64,000 bases of DNA from a bacterium YEK0313 (GCA_000751295.2 CCMO02000002.1:186001-250000), one strand, 5' to 3'; shown: positions 8,623 to 17,508, counted from the first letter of the stretch. The notes: generated by a model from the letters alone, not told the origin. Translations and numbers: made by a program.

Positions 8623-9831
8623 TCAGCGCCGGTTCGTGATCGGCAGCGGCATGTCGGCCGCCGGAATGGTCCCGACCAGGTCCAGCAGCTCGTTGTCGCG
8701 GGCGTTCGGCCGGATCCGGAAGTGATACATGTCCTGCAGCGCCTGGTGATCCTCGCGGCGGAAGGTCATCGGCCCCTTCGGCGTCTGGAAGGTCATGCCC
8801 TCCATGGCCGCGATCAGCTTTTCGGTATCGGGCGAGCCGGCCTTTTCGAGGCCAGCGACCACCGCGGCGGCGGCGGCGAAGCCTCCGGCGACGAAGAAGT
8901 CCGGCGGCGCGTTGAAGCGCTTCTGGTACTCGGCGCGCAGCCAGTCGTTCAGCGGGTTGCGCGGGAATTCGTGGTAATAATAGATGCCGCCCTCGGTACC
9001 GGCGAAGGCCTTCCAGGCGTTCATGACCGGCAGGATGTTGCCGCCCGGCGCCAGCGCGATGTTGAACCGCTCGGGCCGCATGTCGACGAACTTCGCCATC
9101 GGATGCGGACCGGCCCAGATGAAGCCGATGATGCGCTTGCCCGGCCGGTCGCGCAGGGACGAGAACAGGCGTTCGGCGAAGGGCGCGAAATCGGCCGTGT
9201 TGCCGGCGGCATATTCCTCGGCGACGATCTTGGCGCGCGGCCGGATCGCGGCGAGCGCGGCCTTGTAGGCGGCGACCCCGTCGCGGCCGAAGGCGGTGTC
9301 GAGGCCGAGCATGCCGATGAACACGTCCTCGTTCGCCGGCACCGATGCCGCGGCGGCCAGCGCGTCCTGGTAGGACGAGCGGCCGGTGCGGAAGATGTAG
9401 CGGTTCCAGCGTTCGCCGGTGATGCTGTCGGCGACCGCAGGCTCGACGATCAGGATCTTGCGCGCTTCTTCGGCGACGGGGAGCATGGCGAGCGCCACCG
9501 GCGAGCCGGTGGTGCCGACCGCGATGTCCGCCCGGTCGTCATTGTAGCACTCCTCCAGCAGCGCCTTGCCGCGGTCGGGCCTGAGCTGGTCGTCCTTGAC
9601 GATCACCTGCAGGCGCATGTTGCCGACCTGCATGGTGCCGCGGGTGAGGAATTCCAGGCCCATCATGAAGCCCGCCTCGGTCTGCTTGGCATAGGCCTCC
9701 AGCGCGCCCGTGCGGCCGGCGATCAGGCAGATCTTGACGTCGCGCGTCTGCGCCTCGGCCGCCCCCGGCCATCCGGCAAACGCGCCGGCGGCCAAGGCCG
9801 CCGCGGCGATCGCACTCTTCAGCTTCCCCAT
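8623..9831 (-). CDS. Periplasmic substrate-binding protein of Liv-type ABC importer
   Basis: A 402-residue type-I periplasmic binding protein (Peripla_BP_6 family). The N-terminal signal peptide ends near GAAEAQ, around residue 28, and is followed by the mature start TRDVKICLIAGRTGALEAYA. GGAGG just ahead of the ATG supports the start at 9831. It heads the leftward operon with LivGFHM and would set the substrate range. Its position next to acyl-CoA ligase and crotonase genes, across a divergent promoter with a tetR gene, suggests a non-amino-acid ligand such as an organic acid. That is inference. Confidence 0.9.
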   Translation of the reverse strand: MGKLKSAIAAAALAAGAFAGWPGAAEAQTRDVKICLIAGRTGALEAYAKQTEAGFMMGLEFLTRGTMQVGNMRLQVIVKDDQLRPDRGKALLEECYNDDRADIAVGTTGSPVALAMLPVAEEARKILIVEPAVADSITGERWNRYIFRTGRSSYQDALAAAASVPANEDVFIGMLGLDTAFGRDGVAAYKAALAAIRPRAKIVAEEYAAGNTADFAPFAERLFSSLRDRPGKRIIGFIWAGPHPMAKFVDMRPERFNIALAPGGNILPVMNAWKAFAGTEGGIYYYHEFPRNPLNDWLRAEYQKRFNAPPDFFVAGGFAAAAAVVAGLEKAGSPDTEKLIAAMEGMTFQTPKGPMTFRREDHQALQDMYHFRIRPNARDNELLDLVGTIPAADMPLPITNRR

Positions 9832-9921
9832 TGGATCCTCCCTGATCCGGTCATCGAACCATCAACAGCGCCGGCCGGTCCAGAGCATCCTTCGACCGCG
9901 GCATCACCGGGCGATGACATC

Positions 9922-9945
9922 AAACATGAGACTTGAGTCATGTTT
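9922..9945. promoter_or_regulatory. Candidate TetR operator in divergent promoter region
   Basis: AAACATGA and TCATGTTT form perfect 8-bp inverted arms around an 8-bp spacer. The element lies in the 215-bp gap between the leftward ABC operon and the rightward tetR/catabolic operon, so one repressor could control both directions. Confidence 0.55.
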
Positions 9946-10046
9946 CATGTCAGGCTAGCTTCGACCTCGAACAGCGTCAAGCGCCAAGGCGTCTCCAACG
10001 AGATCGCGCCGCCCGCGCGACGCCCAGAAACCAGTCCGGGACCGCC

Positions 10047-10673
10047 ATGTCGTCGCCCCAGCCCGCACTCCCCCTGCCGGTTCCCAAGACCAAGCGCGGC
10101 GAGCGCACGCGCCAGAAGATCCTCGACGCCGCGGAGCGCGAAATCGGCGTGAAGGGCTTTGCCGAGGCCTCGATCGCCACCATCACCGCGGAGGCGGCGG
10201 TCGCCCAGGGCACCTTCTATCTCTATTTCCACAGCAAGGAGGACGTGCTGCGCGAGCTGGTGCTGCGGATGGGCCGCAAGCTGCGCCGCCACCTGACGCT
10301 GGCCATCGTCGGCGCGGCCGGCCGGCTGGATGCCGAGCGCCGGGGCCTGCACGCCTTCCTCGCCTTCGTCCGCGACAATCCGAACCTCTACCGGGTGGTG
10401 GCCGAGTCCCAGTTCGTCGATGCCGCCGTGCATCGGCGCTATTATGTCGACCTCGCCGCGAGCTATGCCGCAAGCCTCGAGGCGGCGGTCGGCCGCGGCG
10501 AGCTCACGCCCGGCCATGCCGAAGTGCGCGCCTGGGCGCTCATGGGCGTCGCCGACATGGTCGGCCGGCGCTTCGCCATCTGGGACGAGACGACCGATCT
10601 CTTTCCCATCGCGGAAGCGGCCTACGATTTCATTGCCCATGGCATGGGCCCGGACGAGGCGCGGCATGGCTGA
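10047..10673 (+). CDS. TetR-family regulator of the flanking catabolic genes
   Basis: A 208-residue TetR/AcrR protein. The DNA-binding domain lies at about residues 16-62 (GERTRQKILDAAEREIG, then VAQGTFYLYFHSKEDVL). The C-terminal domain is variable. The ATG at 10047 is chosen over an upstream in-frame ATG at 9933, because the longer form would translate the palindrome at 9922-9945 and add a low-complexity leader. It is divergent from the Liv-type importer and overlaps the following crotonase gene by 8 bp, so it probably controls one or both units. Known TetR proteins in such settings sense acyl-CoA thioesters. The ligand here is not known. Confidence 0.9.
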   Translation: MSSPQPALPLPVPKTKRGERTRQKILDAAEREIGVKGFAEASIATITAEAAVAQGTFYLYFHSKEDVLRELVLRMGRKLRRHLTLAIVGAAGRLDAERRGLHAFLAFVRDNPNLYRVVAESQFVDAAVHRRYYVDLAASYAASLEAAVGRGELTPGHAEVRAWALMGVADMVGRRFAIWDETTDLFPIAEAAYDFIAHGMGPDEARHG

Positions 10674-11439
10674 GCCGCTGGTCCGTCTTGCCGTCGCGGA
10701 TCGCGTCGCCCGCGTCACGCTCAACCGGCCGGAACGTCACAACGCCCTGGTGCCGGAGCTTCTCGATGCGCTCGACGCGGCGCTTTCCGACTGCGCCGGG
10801 CGTGACCTTGCGGCCCTCGTCCTCGCTGCCGAAGGCCGCAGCTTCTCGACCGGCGGCGACGTCGCCGCCTTTGCCGCGCGGCCGCGCGGCGAGCGCCGAT
10901 CCTATGCGGGCGCCCTGATCGGCACGCTCAACAGGGTGATCCTGCGGCTGCTCGACTTCCCCTGCCCGGTCGTCGCCGCCGTCCAGGGACCGGTCACCGG
11001 CGGCGCCTGCGGCCTCGTCTTCGCAGCAGATCTCGTCGCCATGGCGTCCCGCGCCTTCGTCCAGCCCTATTATGTCGATGTCGGCTTTGCCCCCGACGGC
11101 GGCTGGACCGCGCTGCTGCCGGAACGGATCGGCCCGGTGCGGGCGGCGGCCATCCAGCTTCTCAACCGCCGGATCGGGCCGGACGAGGCTCTGGCGCTAG
11201 GCCTCGCCACCGCCGCCGTCGCGGCGGACGCGCTCGACGCGACAGTCGAGACCTGGCTCGCGACGCTGCGCGGCAAGGTCGGGCCGAGCCTTGCCGCGAC
11301 GCGCGCATTGCTGATGGCCCCCGGGCGGCGCGCCGCCATCGCCGATGGCCTCGCGCGCGAACGCGACCATTTCCTGGCATTGATCGAAACCGACGCCACC
11401 GAGGCCGGCATGGCCCGCTTCCTGTCGAGGGCAGCATGA
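10666..11439 (+). CDS. Enoyl-CoA hydratase/isomerase (crotonase) family protein
   Basis: A 257-residue crotonase-fold enzyme acting on acyl-CoA thioesters. The oxyanion-hole segment FSTGGDVAAF and the loop QGPVTGGACGL are present. The two glutamates that define classical hydratases (in GGGCE and PE motifs) are replaced (GGACG and QPYYV), while the isomerase-like PDGG segment is kept. An isomerase, hydrolase or other crotonase reaction is therefore more likely than plain hydration. The ATG at 10666 overlaps the end of tetR by 8 bp, and the 3' end overlaps the acyl-CoA ligase by 4 bp, so this is a tightly coupled operon. Confidence 0.85.
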   Translation: MAEPLVRLAVADRVARVTLNRPERHNALVPELLDALDAALSDCAGRDLAALVLAAEGRSFSTGGDVAAFAARPRGERRSYAGALIGTLNRVILRLLDFPCPVVAAVQGPVTGGACGLVFAADLVAMASRAFVQPYYVDVGFAPDGGWTALLPERIGPVRAAAIQLLNRRIGPDEALALGLATAAVAADALDATVETWLATLRGKVGPSLAATRALLMAPGRRAAIADGLARERDHFLALIETDATEAGMARFLSRAA

Positions 11440-12944
11440 AGACCGTTCCCGACCTTTGCCGCCGCCGGGCCGAGCTCAGCCCCGAGGCGGTCGCGTTCGA
11501 GGATCTCGCGACCGGTGCGAGCCTGACCTTCCGCACGGTCGACGATCGGGCCGGCCGCGCCGCCGCCCTGTTCGCGGCAATGGGATTCGCGGAAGGCGAC
11601 CGCGTCGCCATCATCTGCCACAACAGCCCGCTCTTCTTCGAGATCCTGTTCGCGGCGGCGAAGGCGCGGCTCGTCCTGGTGCCGCTCAACTGGCGCCAGA
11701 CGGCGGCGGAGCTCGCGCCGATCGTCGCCGACAGCGGCGCGCGCCTGATCATCGCCGACGCCGCGACCACCGGGCTCGCCGCGGAACTGGCCGGGCCCAC
11801 GCTGCCCCTCCTGACCTTTGCCGAATTTGAAAGCCGGCGCGACGCGACGCCGGCATCGCCCGGATGGGATGCGCCCTGGGACACCGACCGCCCCTGGTAC
11901 CTGCTCTATACCTCCGGCACGACCGGCAAGCCCAAGGCGGTGATCCAGACTGCCGGCATGGCGCTCGCCAATGCGATCAACGTCCAGCAGGCGACCGGCG
12001 CCTCGGCCGCCGATGAGGTGCTCAACTTCCTGCCGCTGTTCCACACCGCCGGCATCAATCTGCACACCCTGCCCGTCTTCGTCGCCGGTGGCCGCTCGCT
12101 GTTCATCCCGAAATTCGACGCCGATGTCGTGATCCAGCTGATCGCCGCCAGGCGCCTGACGCTGTTCTTCGGGGTGCCGGCCATCTATCAGGCGCTGAGC
12201 CTGCATCCGGCCTTCGCGACGACCGACTTCGGCGGCATCAACCATTGGGGCTGCGGCGGCGCGCCGCTGCCGGAAAGCCTGATCCGTGCCTTCCTCGACC
12301 GCGGCGTCACCGTGTGCAACGGCATGGGCATGACCGAGACCGGCCCGACCGTGTTCTTCATGGACCCGGCTCATGCCGCGACCAAGATCGGCTCGGTCGG
12401 CAAGCCGCAGCTGCTCGCCGAGGTCCGGCTCGTCGGCATCGACGACCTGGACGTGCCGCAGGGCACGGCCGGCGAGATCCTGTTCCGCGGTCCCGCCGTG
12501 ACCCCGGGCTATTTCGGCAATCCCGAGGCGACCGCCAAAGCCTTCGCGCCGGGTGGCTGGCTGCGCTCCGGCGATGTCGGGCGCCAGGATGCCGACGGCT
12601 ATTATTATATCGTCGACCGCATCAAGGACATGTTCATCTCGGGCGGCGAGAACGTCTATCCTGCCGAGGTCGAGATCGTGCTGCATGCCCATCCGGCGGT
12701 GCTGGAAGCCGCCGTGCTCGGGGTGCCGGATGCGCGCTGGGGCGAGGTCGGCCATGCCGCAGTGGTGCTGCGGCCGGGCGCCGCGATCGATGCCGAGTCG
12801 CTGCGCGCCTATGCCCGCGAGCGGCTCGCCGCCTACAAGGTGCCGAAGCACATCACGCTGGTCGCCGATTTCCCGCGCACCGCGGCCGGCAAGGTGCAGA
12901 AGCACGTGCTGCGCGCGATCCTCGCCGAGGGGCGCGCGTCGTGA
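11436..12944 (+). CDS. Acyl-CoA synthetase (AMP-forming)
   Basis: A 502-residue member of the ANL superfamily that activates a carboxylic acid to its CoA thioester through an acyl-adenylate in the cytoplasm. The phosphate-binding loop is LLYTSGTTGKPKAV, the adenine motif NGMGMTETG, then RSGDVG, the hinge DRIKDMFISGGENVYP, and the C-terminal catalytic lysine in RTAAGKVQKH. It overlaps its neighbours by 4 bp at both ends. With the upstream ABC importer and the following hotdog and crotonase genes it probably performs the entry step of the pathway. Chain type (fatty, aromatic or other) cannot be fixed. Confidence 0.9.
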   Translation: MKTVPDLCRRRAELSPEAVAFEDLATGASLTFRTVDDRAGRAAALFAAMGFAEGDRVAIICHNSPLFFEILFAAAKARLVLVPLNWRQTAAELAPIVADSGARLIIADAATTGLAAELAGPTLPLLTFAEFESRRDATPASPGWDAPWDTDRPWYLLYTSGTTGKPKAVIQTAGMALANAINVQQATGASAADEVLNFLPLFHTAGINLHTLPVFVAGGRSLFIPKFDADVVIQLIAARRLTLFFGVPAIYQALSLHPAFATTDFGGINHWGCGGAPLPESLIRAFLDRGVTVCNGMGMTETGPTVFFMDPAHAATKIGSVGKPQLLAEVRLVGIDDLDVPQGTAGEILFRGPAVTPGYFGNPEATAKAFAPGGWLRSGDVGRQDADGYYYIVDRIKDMFISGGENVYPAEVEIVLHAHPAVLEAAVLGVPDARWGEVGHAAVVLRPGAAIDAESLRAYARERLAAYKVPKHITLVADFPRTAAGKVQKHVLRAILAEGRAS

Positions 12945-13333
12945 TCGCGGCAGGCCCCCTCTTCTCCGAGACCCGCAGCCTCAGCCAGGCCGATTTCGAT
13001 CTCTTCGCCCGGATCAGCGGCGACGACAATCCGATCCATGTCGACCCGGCCTTCTCCGCCCGCACGCGGTTCGGCCGCACGGTCTCCCACGGAATGCTCA
13101 TCTACGCGGTGCTCTGGGGCCTGATGCGCCGGCACCTGCCGGCCGGCCGGCAGACCGCGCAGAGCCTGATGTTCCCGGCGCCGGCCTTTGCCGACGAGCC
13201 GCTGGTCTTTTGCGCGACGGTACTGCGGGCGAACCGCGACACCACCGACCTTGCCTTGCAGGTGATGCGCGTGGCGGACGGCGAAACCGTCTGCACAGCG
13301 ACCGCAACCCTCGCGCATGGAGAAGCGGCATGA
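12941..13333 (+). CDS. MaoC-like hotdog-fold dehydratase
   Basis: A 130-residue MaoC/(R)-specific enoyl-CoA hydratase-like protein. The catalytic signature region is DFDLFARISGDDNPIHVD, carrying the Asp-x-x-x-x-His arrangement of R-hydratases, followed by GRTVSHGMLIYAV. The GTG start at 12941 overlaps the stop of the acyl-CoA ligase (GTGA), which indicates translational coupling. It probably hydrates an enoyl-CoA in the same pathway, which fits with the neighbouring crotonases lacking the hydratase glutamates. Confidence 0.85.
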   Translation: MIAAGPLFSETRSLSQADFDLFARISGDDNPIHVDPAFSARTRFGRTVSHGMLIYAVLWGLMRRHLPAGRQTAQSLMFPAPAFADEPLVFCATVLRANRDTTDLALQVMRVADGETVCTATATLAHGEAA

Positions 13334-13704
13334 GGACCGGCGACAGCGCCAGCATCGCGCGCCGCTACGGCCCGGCCGATATCGACGCCTTCCAGGCGCT
13401 GTCCGGCGCGCCGCCGCAGACCTCCGCGACGGTGCCCGAACCTCTGGTCACCGCGCTGTTTTCCTATCTGCTCGGCGTCGAGCTGCCCGGCTCGGGCACC
13501 AACTATCTGAAGCAGGAGCTCGTCTTCGCCGCGCCCGTCCCCCTGGACGAGCCGGTCACCGCGACCGTTTTGATTACGCGGCTGCGGCCGGACAAGCATC
13601 TCTGCGATCTCGCCACCACCTTGACGGGCGCGGACGGCCGCCTGCTCGCCACCGGTCGCGCCCTCGTCCTGATCAAGGACGTCGCCCGGCCGGTCGAGGC
13701 CTGA
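13330..13704 (+). CDS. Hotdog-fold protein, partner of the MaoC-like enzyme
   Basis: A 124-residue protein that overlaps the MaoC-like gene by 4 bp (ATGA). It shares the hotdog pattern of the second half of a MaoC domain (LPGSGTNYLKQELVFAAPV, then VTATVLITRLRPDKHLCDL and a C-terminal GRALVLI strand) but lacks the catalytic D-x-x-P-x-H segment seen in its neighbour. A heteromeric arrangement of one active and one inactive hotdog subunit is known for some MaoC enzymes and is a reasonable guess. No specific function is assigned. Confidence 0.7.
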   Translation: MRTGDSASIARRYGPADIDAFQALSGAPPQTSATVPEPLVTALFSYLLGVELPGSGTNYLKQELVFAAPVPLDEPVTATVLITRLRPDKHLCDLATTLTGADGRLLATGRALVLIKDVARPVEA

Positions 13705-13707
13705 CGC

Positions 13708-14508
13708 GTGGCCGGCCTGACACTGTGCGACGATCTCGGCACCGGCCGGCCGCTGGTCCTGCTGCATGGCTGGTCGGTCGATGCCAGCCTGTTCGCCGCC
13801 CAGCGCCCGCTGGCCGGCCAGGGCTTCCGCGTGATCACCGCCGACCTGCCCGGCCACGGCCGCGACCCGCGTCGCGGCGCCGGCCTGACGATCGCCGATC
13901 TCGGCGATGCGCTTGCCGCGAGCCTCGCCGATCTCGCGCTTGCCGGCGCCGTCCTGGTCGGCTGGTCGATGGGCGCGACCGTGGCGCTCGACCATCTCGC
14001 CCGGCACGGCAGCGGCGGCATTGCCGGCCTCGTCATCGTCGACATGACCGCCAAGGTGCCGAATGCGCCCGGCTGGCCGCTCGGTCTCTCCAACGGCCAG
14101 ACACTCGAGGAAACGCTCGCCGCGGCGGACCGCATGGCGGCGGGCTGGCCGCGCTATGCCCCGCGCATCGCCGAGGCGATGTTCGCGCCCGGTATCGACC
14201 TCGCCGGCGAACCCTTCCGGCGAGCGGCCGCGGCGGTGGCCGCCAGCGACGGGCCGACCATGGCGGGCCTCTGGCGCTCGCTGGTCCGGGCCGATCATCG
14301 CGACACCCTCGCCCGGCTCGACAGGCCCGTTCTGGCGCTCGCGGGCGCCGAGAGCCGGCTCTACCGGCCGGCCGTCGCCGCCTGGATCGCCGGGACGGCG
14401 CCCCACGGCCGCATGCTGAGCCTTGCCGGCGCCGGCCATTCGCCCCATGCCGAGGCGCCGGCCGCGTTCAATGCGGCACTCGCCGATTTCGCCGCGAGCC
14501 TTGGCTGA
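13708..14508 (+). CDS. Alpha/beta hydrolase
   Basis: A 266-residue alpha/beta-hydrolase-fold protein. The oxyanion region LLHGWSVD, the nucleophile elbow GWSMGA (Ser) and the C-terminal catalytic His in AGAGHSPHAEAP are present. It resembles BioH-like carboxylesterases and CoA- or enol-lactone hydrolases. It starts with GTG at 13708, three bases after the preceding stop. The context suggests it hydrolyses an ester, lactone or thioester intermediate of the pathway. It is cytoplasmic, with no signal peptide. Confidence 0.82.
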   Translation: MAGLTLCDDLGTGRPLVLLHGWSVDASLFAAQRPLAGQGFRVITADLPGHGRDPRRGAGLTIADLGDALAASLADLALAGAVLVGWSMGATVALDHLARHGSGGIAGLVIVDMTAKVPNAPGWPLGLSNGQTLEETLAAADRMAAGWPRYAPRIAEAMFAPGIDLAGEPFRRAAAAVAASDGPTMAGLWRSLVRADHRDTLARLDRPVLALAGAESRLYRPAVAAWIAGTAPHGRMLSLAGAGHSPHAEAPAAFNAALADFAASLG

Positions 14509-14662
14509 TCCGGCCCGCAGGGACCAAGGCCGCGCATGCCCCATCGGCATGCTGCGGCCTCCGCCGGGTAAAACGGGCAGTCATGCCGCCGGCCCTCTTT
14601 CGGAGCGGCGGCAAACGATCCTAGTGTGGCGCTCTTTCGATGATCCCCATCCACGAGTGACC

Positions 14663-15856
14663 ATGCCGCGTCCGCAGCCTTCGACCGCCCTGGCGAACCT
14701 GAAAGTTCTCGACCTGACGCGCGTCCGCGCCGGCCCGACCTGCTGCCGCGTCCTGGCCGATTTCGGCGCCGACGTCATCAAGATCGAGGCCCCGCCCGGC
14801 GTCGACCCGAACGAGGGCATGTCGGGCGCGCGCCACGGCTTCGACATGCAGAACCTGCATCGCAACAAGCGCTCGCTGACGCTCAACCTGAAGGAGCCGG
14901 AAGGGCTCGCGGTCTTCATGAAGCTGGTCGAGACCGCCGACGTGGTGGTCGAGAATTTCCGCCCCGACGTGAAGGACCGGCTCGGCATCGGCTACGAAGC
15001 GCTGAAGGCGGTCAATCCGCGCATCATCCTCGCCTCCATTTCCGGCTTCGGCCAGGACGGCCCCTATCGCACCCGCGCCGGCTTCGACCAGGTCGCCCAG
15101 GGCATGGGCGGACTGATGGCGATCACCGGCCGGCCGGGCGAGGGGCCGATGCGTGCCGGCATCGCGGTGGCCGACAGCGCCGCCGGGCTCTATGCCGCGA
15201 CCGGCATCCTGGTGGCACTCACCGAGCGCGAGCGCTCCGGCGTCGGCCAGTGGGTCCACACCTCGCTCCTGCAGGCCCAGATCGCCATGTGCGACTTCCA
15301 GGCCGCCGTCTACACGGTGGACGGCAAGGTGCCGCCGCAGAACGGCAACGATCATCCGAACGCGACGCCGATGGGCGTGCTGCCGACCAAGGACGGCCAT
15401 ATCAATGTCGCAGTCGGCGGCGAGGGCCAGTGGAAGGCCTTCTGCCGGGCCATCGGTCACCCGGACCTGGCAAGCCGGCCGGAATTCGCCTCCGCGCCCC
15501 AACGGTTCGATCACCGGCCGATGCTGCGCGAGATCCTCGAGGAGATCTTCCGGACGGAGGTTTCTGCGGTCTGGCTGGACAAGCTCGAAGCCGAGGGCGT
15601 GCCGGCCGGCCCGATCTACCGGATGGACGAGGTCTTCGCCGATCCGCAGGTGCAGCACCTGCAGATGGCCGTGCCCGTGCACCACCATGCCCGCGGCGAC
15701 ATCAGGCTGATCGCCCAGCCGGTCGTGCTGTCGCGCACGCCGGCCGGCATATCGACGCCGATCGCCGAGGCCGGCGAGCATACCGACGAGATCCTGCGCG
15801 AGGCCGGCTTCGACGATGCCGCCATCGCGCGGCTGAGAACCAGCAACATCGTGTGA
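14663..15856 (+). CDS. CaiB/BaiF-type (family III) CoA-transferase
   Basis: A 397-residue family III CoA-transferase, which moves CoA between carboxylic acids through a mixed anhydride on an Asp. The N-terminal nucleotide-binding motif RVLADFGADVIKIEAP and the conserved GFGQDGPYRTRAGFDQVAQG are present, and the catalytic Asp lies in GIAVADSAAGLYA. The start at 14663 begins the conserved domain at once. The 154-bp gap upstream may hold a promoter, which would make this and the next genes a second unit. The crotonase follows 11 bp downstream. Confidence 0.9.
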   Translation: MPRPQPSTALANLKVLDLTRVRAGPTCCRVLADFGADVIKIEAPPGVDPNEGMSGARHGFDMQNLHRNKRSLTLNLKEPEGLAVFMKLVETADVVVENFRPDVKDRLGIGYEALKAVNPRIILASISGFGQDGPYRTRAGFDQVAQGMGGLMAITGRPGEGPMRAGIAVADSAAGLYAATGILVALTERERSGVGQWVHTSLLQAQIAMCDFQAAVYTVDGKVPPQNGNDHPNATPMGVLPTKDGHINVAVGGEGQWKAFCRAIGHPDLASRPEFASAPQRFDHRPMLREILEEIFRTEVSAVWLDKLEAEGVPAGPIYRMDEVFADPQVQHLQMAVPVHHHARGDIRLIAQPVVLSRTPAGISTPIAEAGEHTDEILREAGFDDAAIARLRTSNIV

Positions 15857-15867
15857 GAGGGCAGGCC

Positions 15868-16656
15868 GTGGCACAGGCGACGATCCATTACGAGGCGGCT
15901 GACGGCATCGCCCGGCTGACTATCGACCACCAGGCGCGCATGAACGCCATGACCTTCGACATGTGGTCGAGCGTGCCAGAGCTGATCAGGCGCGCCGAGG
16001 ACGACCGGTCCGTGCGGGTCATCGTGCTGCAGGGCGCCGGCGGCAAGGCCTTCTGCGCCGGCGCCGACATCTCCCAGTTCGGCGAGCGGCGCACCGGCGA
16101 GGACGGGGTCAGGACCTACGACAAGGCGGTCGCCGCCGGCATGAAGGCAGTGCACGACGCCGCCAAGCCGACGGTGGCCGTCATTCATGGCATCTGTTTC
16201 GGCGGCGGCTGCGCCCTGGCGCTGACCTGCGACATCCGCTTCGCCACCGACGATGCCCGCTTCCGGGTGCCGGCGGCGCGGCTCGGCCTCGGCTATGGCT
16301 TCTCCAACCTGCGCATGATGGTCAAGAAGCTCGGCGTCGGGCCGGTGGCCGACATCATGATCTCGGCCCGCGTCCTGGACGCAGCCGAGGGCCAGCGGCT
16401 CGGCGTCATCAACCACGCCTGGCCGCGCGAAGCCTTCGACACGGAGGTCCAGGCCTATCTGGCCACCGTCGCCGCCAATGCGCCGCTGACGCTCGCCGCC
16501 ATCAAGCGCGCCCTGGTCGAACTGGCGCGCCCGGAAGCCGAGCAGGATGCGGCTGCGGTCGAGGCTCTGATCGCCAGATGTTTCGACAGCGCCGACTACA
16601 AGGAGGGCCAGAAGGCGTTCCTGGAGAAGCGGCTGCCGCATTTCATCGGCGAGTGA
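15868..16656 (+). CDS. Enoyl-CoA hydratase/isomerase family protein lacking both hydratase glutamates
   Basis: A 262-residue crotonase-fold protein starting with GTG at 15868. The oxyanion segment FCAGADISQF and the glycine loop GICFGGGCALALTCD are clear, but the two general acid/base glutamates of enoyl-CoA hydratase are both Ala (GGGCA and VPAAR). Many such variants act as isomerases, decarboxylases or thioesterases, or have unknown chemistry. It sits between a CoA-transferase and an SDR gene in the same direction, so its substrate is probably the acyl-CoA made by the transferase. Confidence 0.87.
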   Translation: MAQATIHYEAADGIARLTIDHQARMNAMTFDMWSSVPELIRRAEDDRSVRVIVLQGAGGKAFCAGADISQFGERRTGEDGVRTYDKAVAAGMKAVHDAAKPTVAVIHGICFGGGCALALTCDIRFATDDARFRVPAARLGLGYGFSNLRMMVKKLGVGPVADIMISARVLDAAEGQRLGVINHAWPREAFDTEVQAYLATVAANAPLTLAAIKRALVELARPEAEQDAAAVEALIARCFDSADYKEGQKAFLEKRLPHFIGE

Positions 16657-16685
16657 GCCGCAGAACCTCTCGGGGAGAAGGCACC

Positions 16686-17462
16686 ATGGATCTCGGGCTG
16701 AACGGCAAGACCGTCCTCGTCACCGGCGCCTCCAAGGGCATCGGGCTCGCAACGGCCGAGGTGTTCGCCGCCGAGGGCGCGCGGGTGATCATGGTGGCGC
16801 GCGATGCCGGCCGTCTCGATGCCGCCGCGACGCCCCTGCGTGAGCGGTACCAGGGCCCGATCGAGACGATGTCCGCCGATCTCTCGCTGTCGGCCGAGCG
16901 CGAACGGCTCGGGGCGGACCTGCCGGCCGTCGACGTGCTCGTCAACAATGCCGGCGCCATCCCCGGCGGCGGCCTGCTCGACCTCACGCTGGAGCGTTGG
17001 GAGGAGGCCTGGTCGCTCAAGGTGATGGGCTACATCCACCTGACGCAGATCGCGCTCGCCGCCATGAAGGCGCGGGGCTCCGGCGTCATCGTCAACATCA
17101 TCGGCATGGCCGGCCGGTCGCCGCGCTACGACTATGTCTGCGGCGCCACCGGCAATGCCGCGCTGATCGCCTTCACCGGCGCGGTCGGCGGCAAGGCGAG
17201 CGAATGGGGCGTCCGCGTCTTCGGCATCAACCCGGCCGCGACGCGCACCGATCGCATCGTCTCGCTGTCGAAGCAGCGCGCCCGCGCGACCTTCGGCGAC
17301 GAAAGCCGCTGGGAGGAGATGCTCGCCGGCCTGCCGTTCGGCCGGCCCATCGAGCCTCGCGAAATAGCCAATGCCGCCGCCTTCCTCGCCTCGCCGACCT
17401 GCGGCTACGTCTCCGGCGCCGTCCTCGACATCGACGGCGGTGGCGCCTTCCGCGGCGCGTGA
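16686..17462 (+). CDS. Short-chain dehydrogenase/reductase family protein with altered active site
   Basis: A 258-residue Rossmann-fold SDR. The cofactor loop TGASKGIG and the structural NNAG motif are intact. The usual Ser-Tyr-x-x-x-Lys catalytic set is not: the serine strand reads VNIIGMAG, and after the tyrosine the sequence is YVCGATGN, with no lysine at the Y+4 position. The protein may bind a dinucleotide without normal alcohol/ketone chemistry, or use a different proton relay. An AGGCACC-ATG context and the conserved N-terminus support the start at 16686. It is 29 bp after the crotonase and 46 bp before the GGT gene. Confidence 0.88.
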   Translation: MDLGLNGKTVLVTGASKGIGLATAEVFAAEGARVIMVARDAGRLDAAATPLRERYQGPIETMSADLSLSAERERLGADLPAVDVLVNNAGAIPGGGLLDLTLERWEEAWSLKVMGYIHLTQIALAAMKARGSGVIVNIIGMAGRSPRYDYVCGATGNAALIAFTGAVGGKASEWGVRVFGINPAATRTDRIVSLSKQRARATFGDESRWEEMLAGLPFGRPIEPREIANAAAFLASPTCGYVSGAVLDIDGGGAFRGA

Positions 17463-17508
17463 TGCACGCGCCCTTCCCGTTTCGGCCCATGACAGACAGG
17501 ACCTTGCC

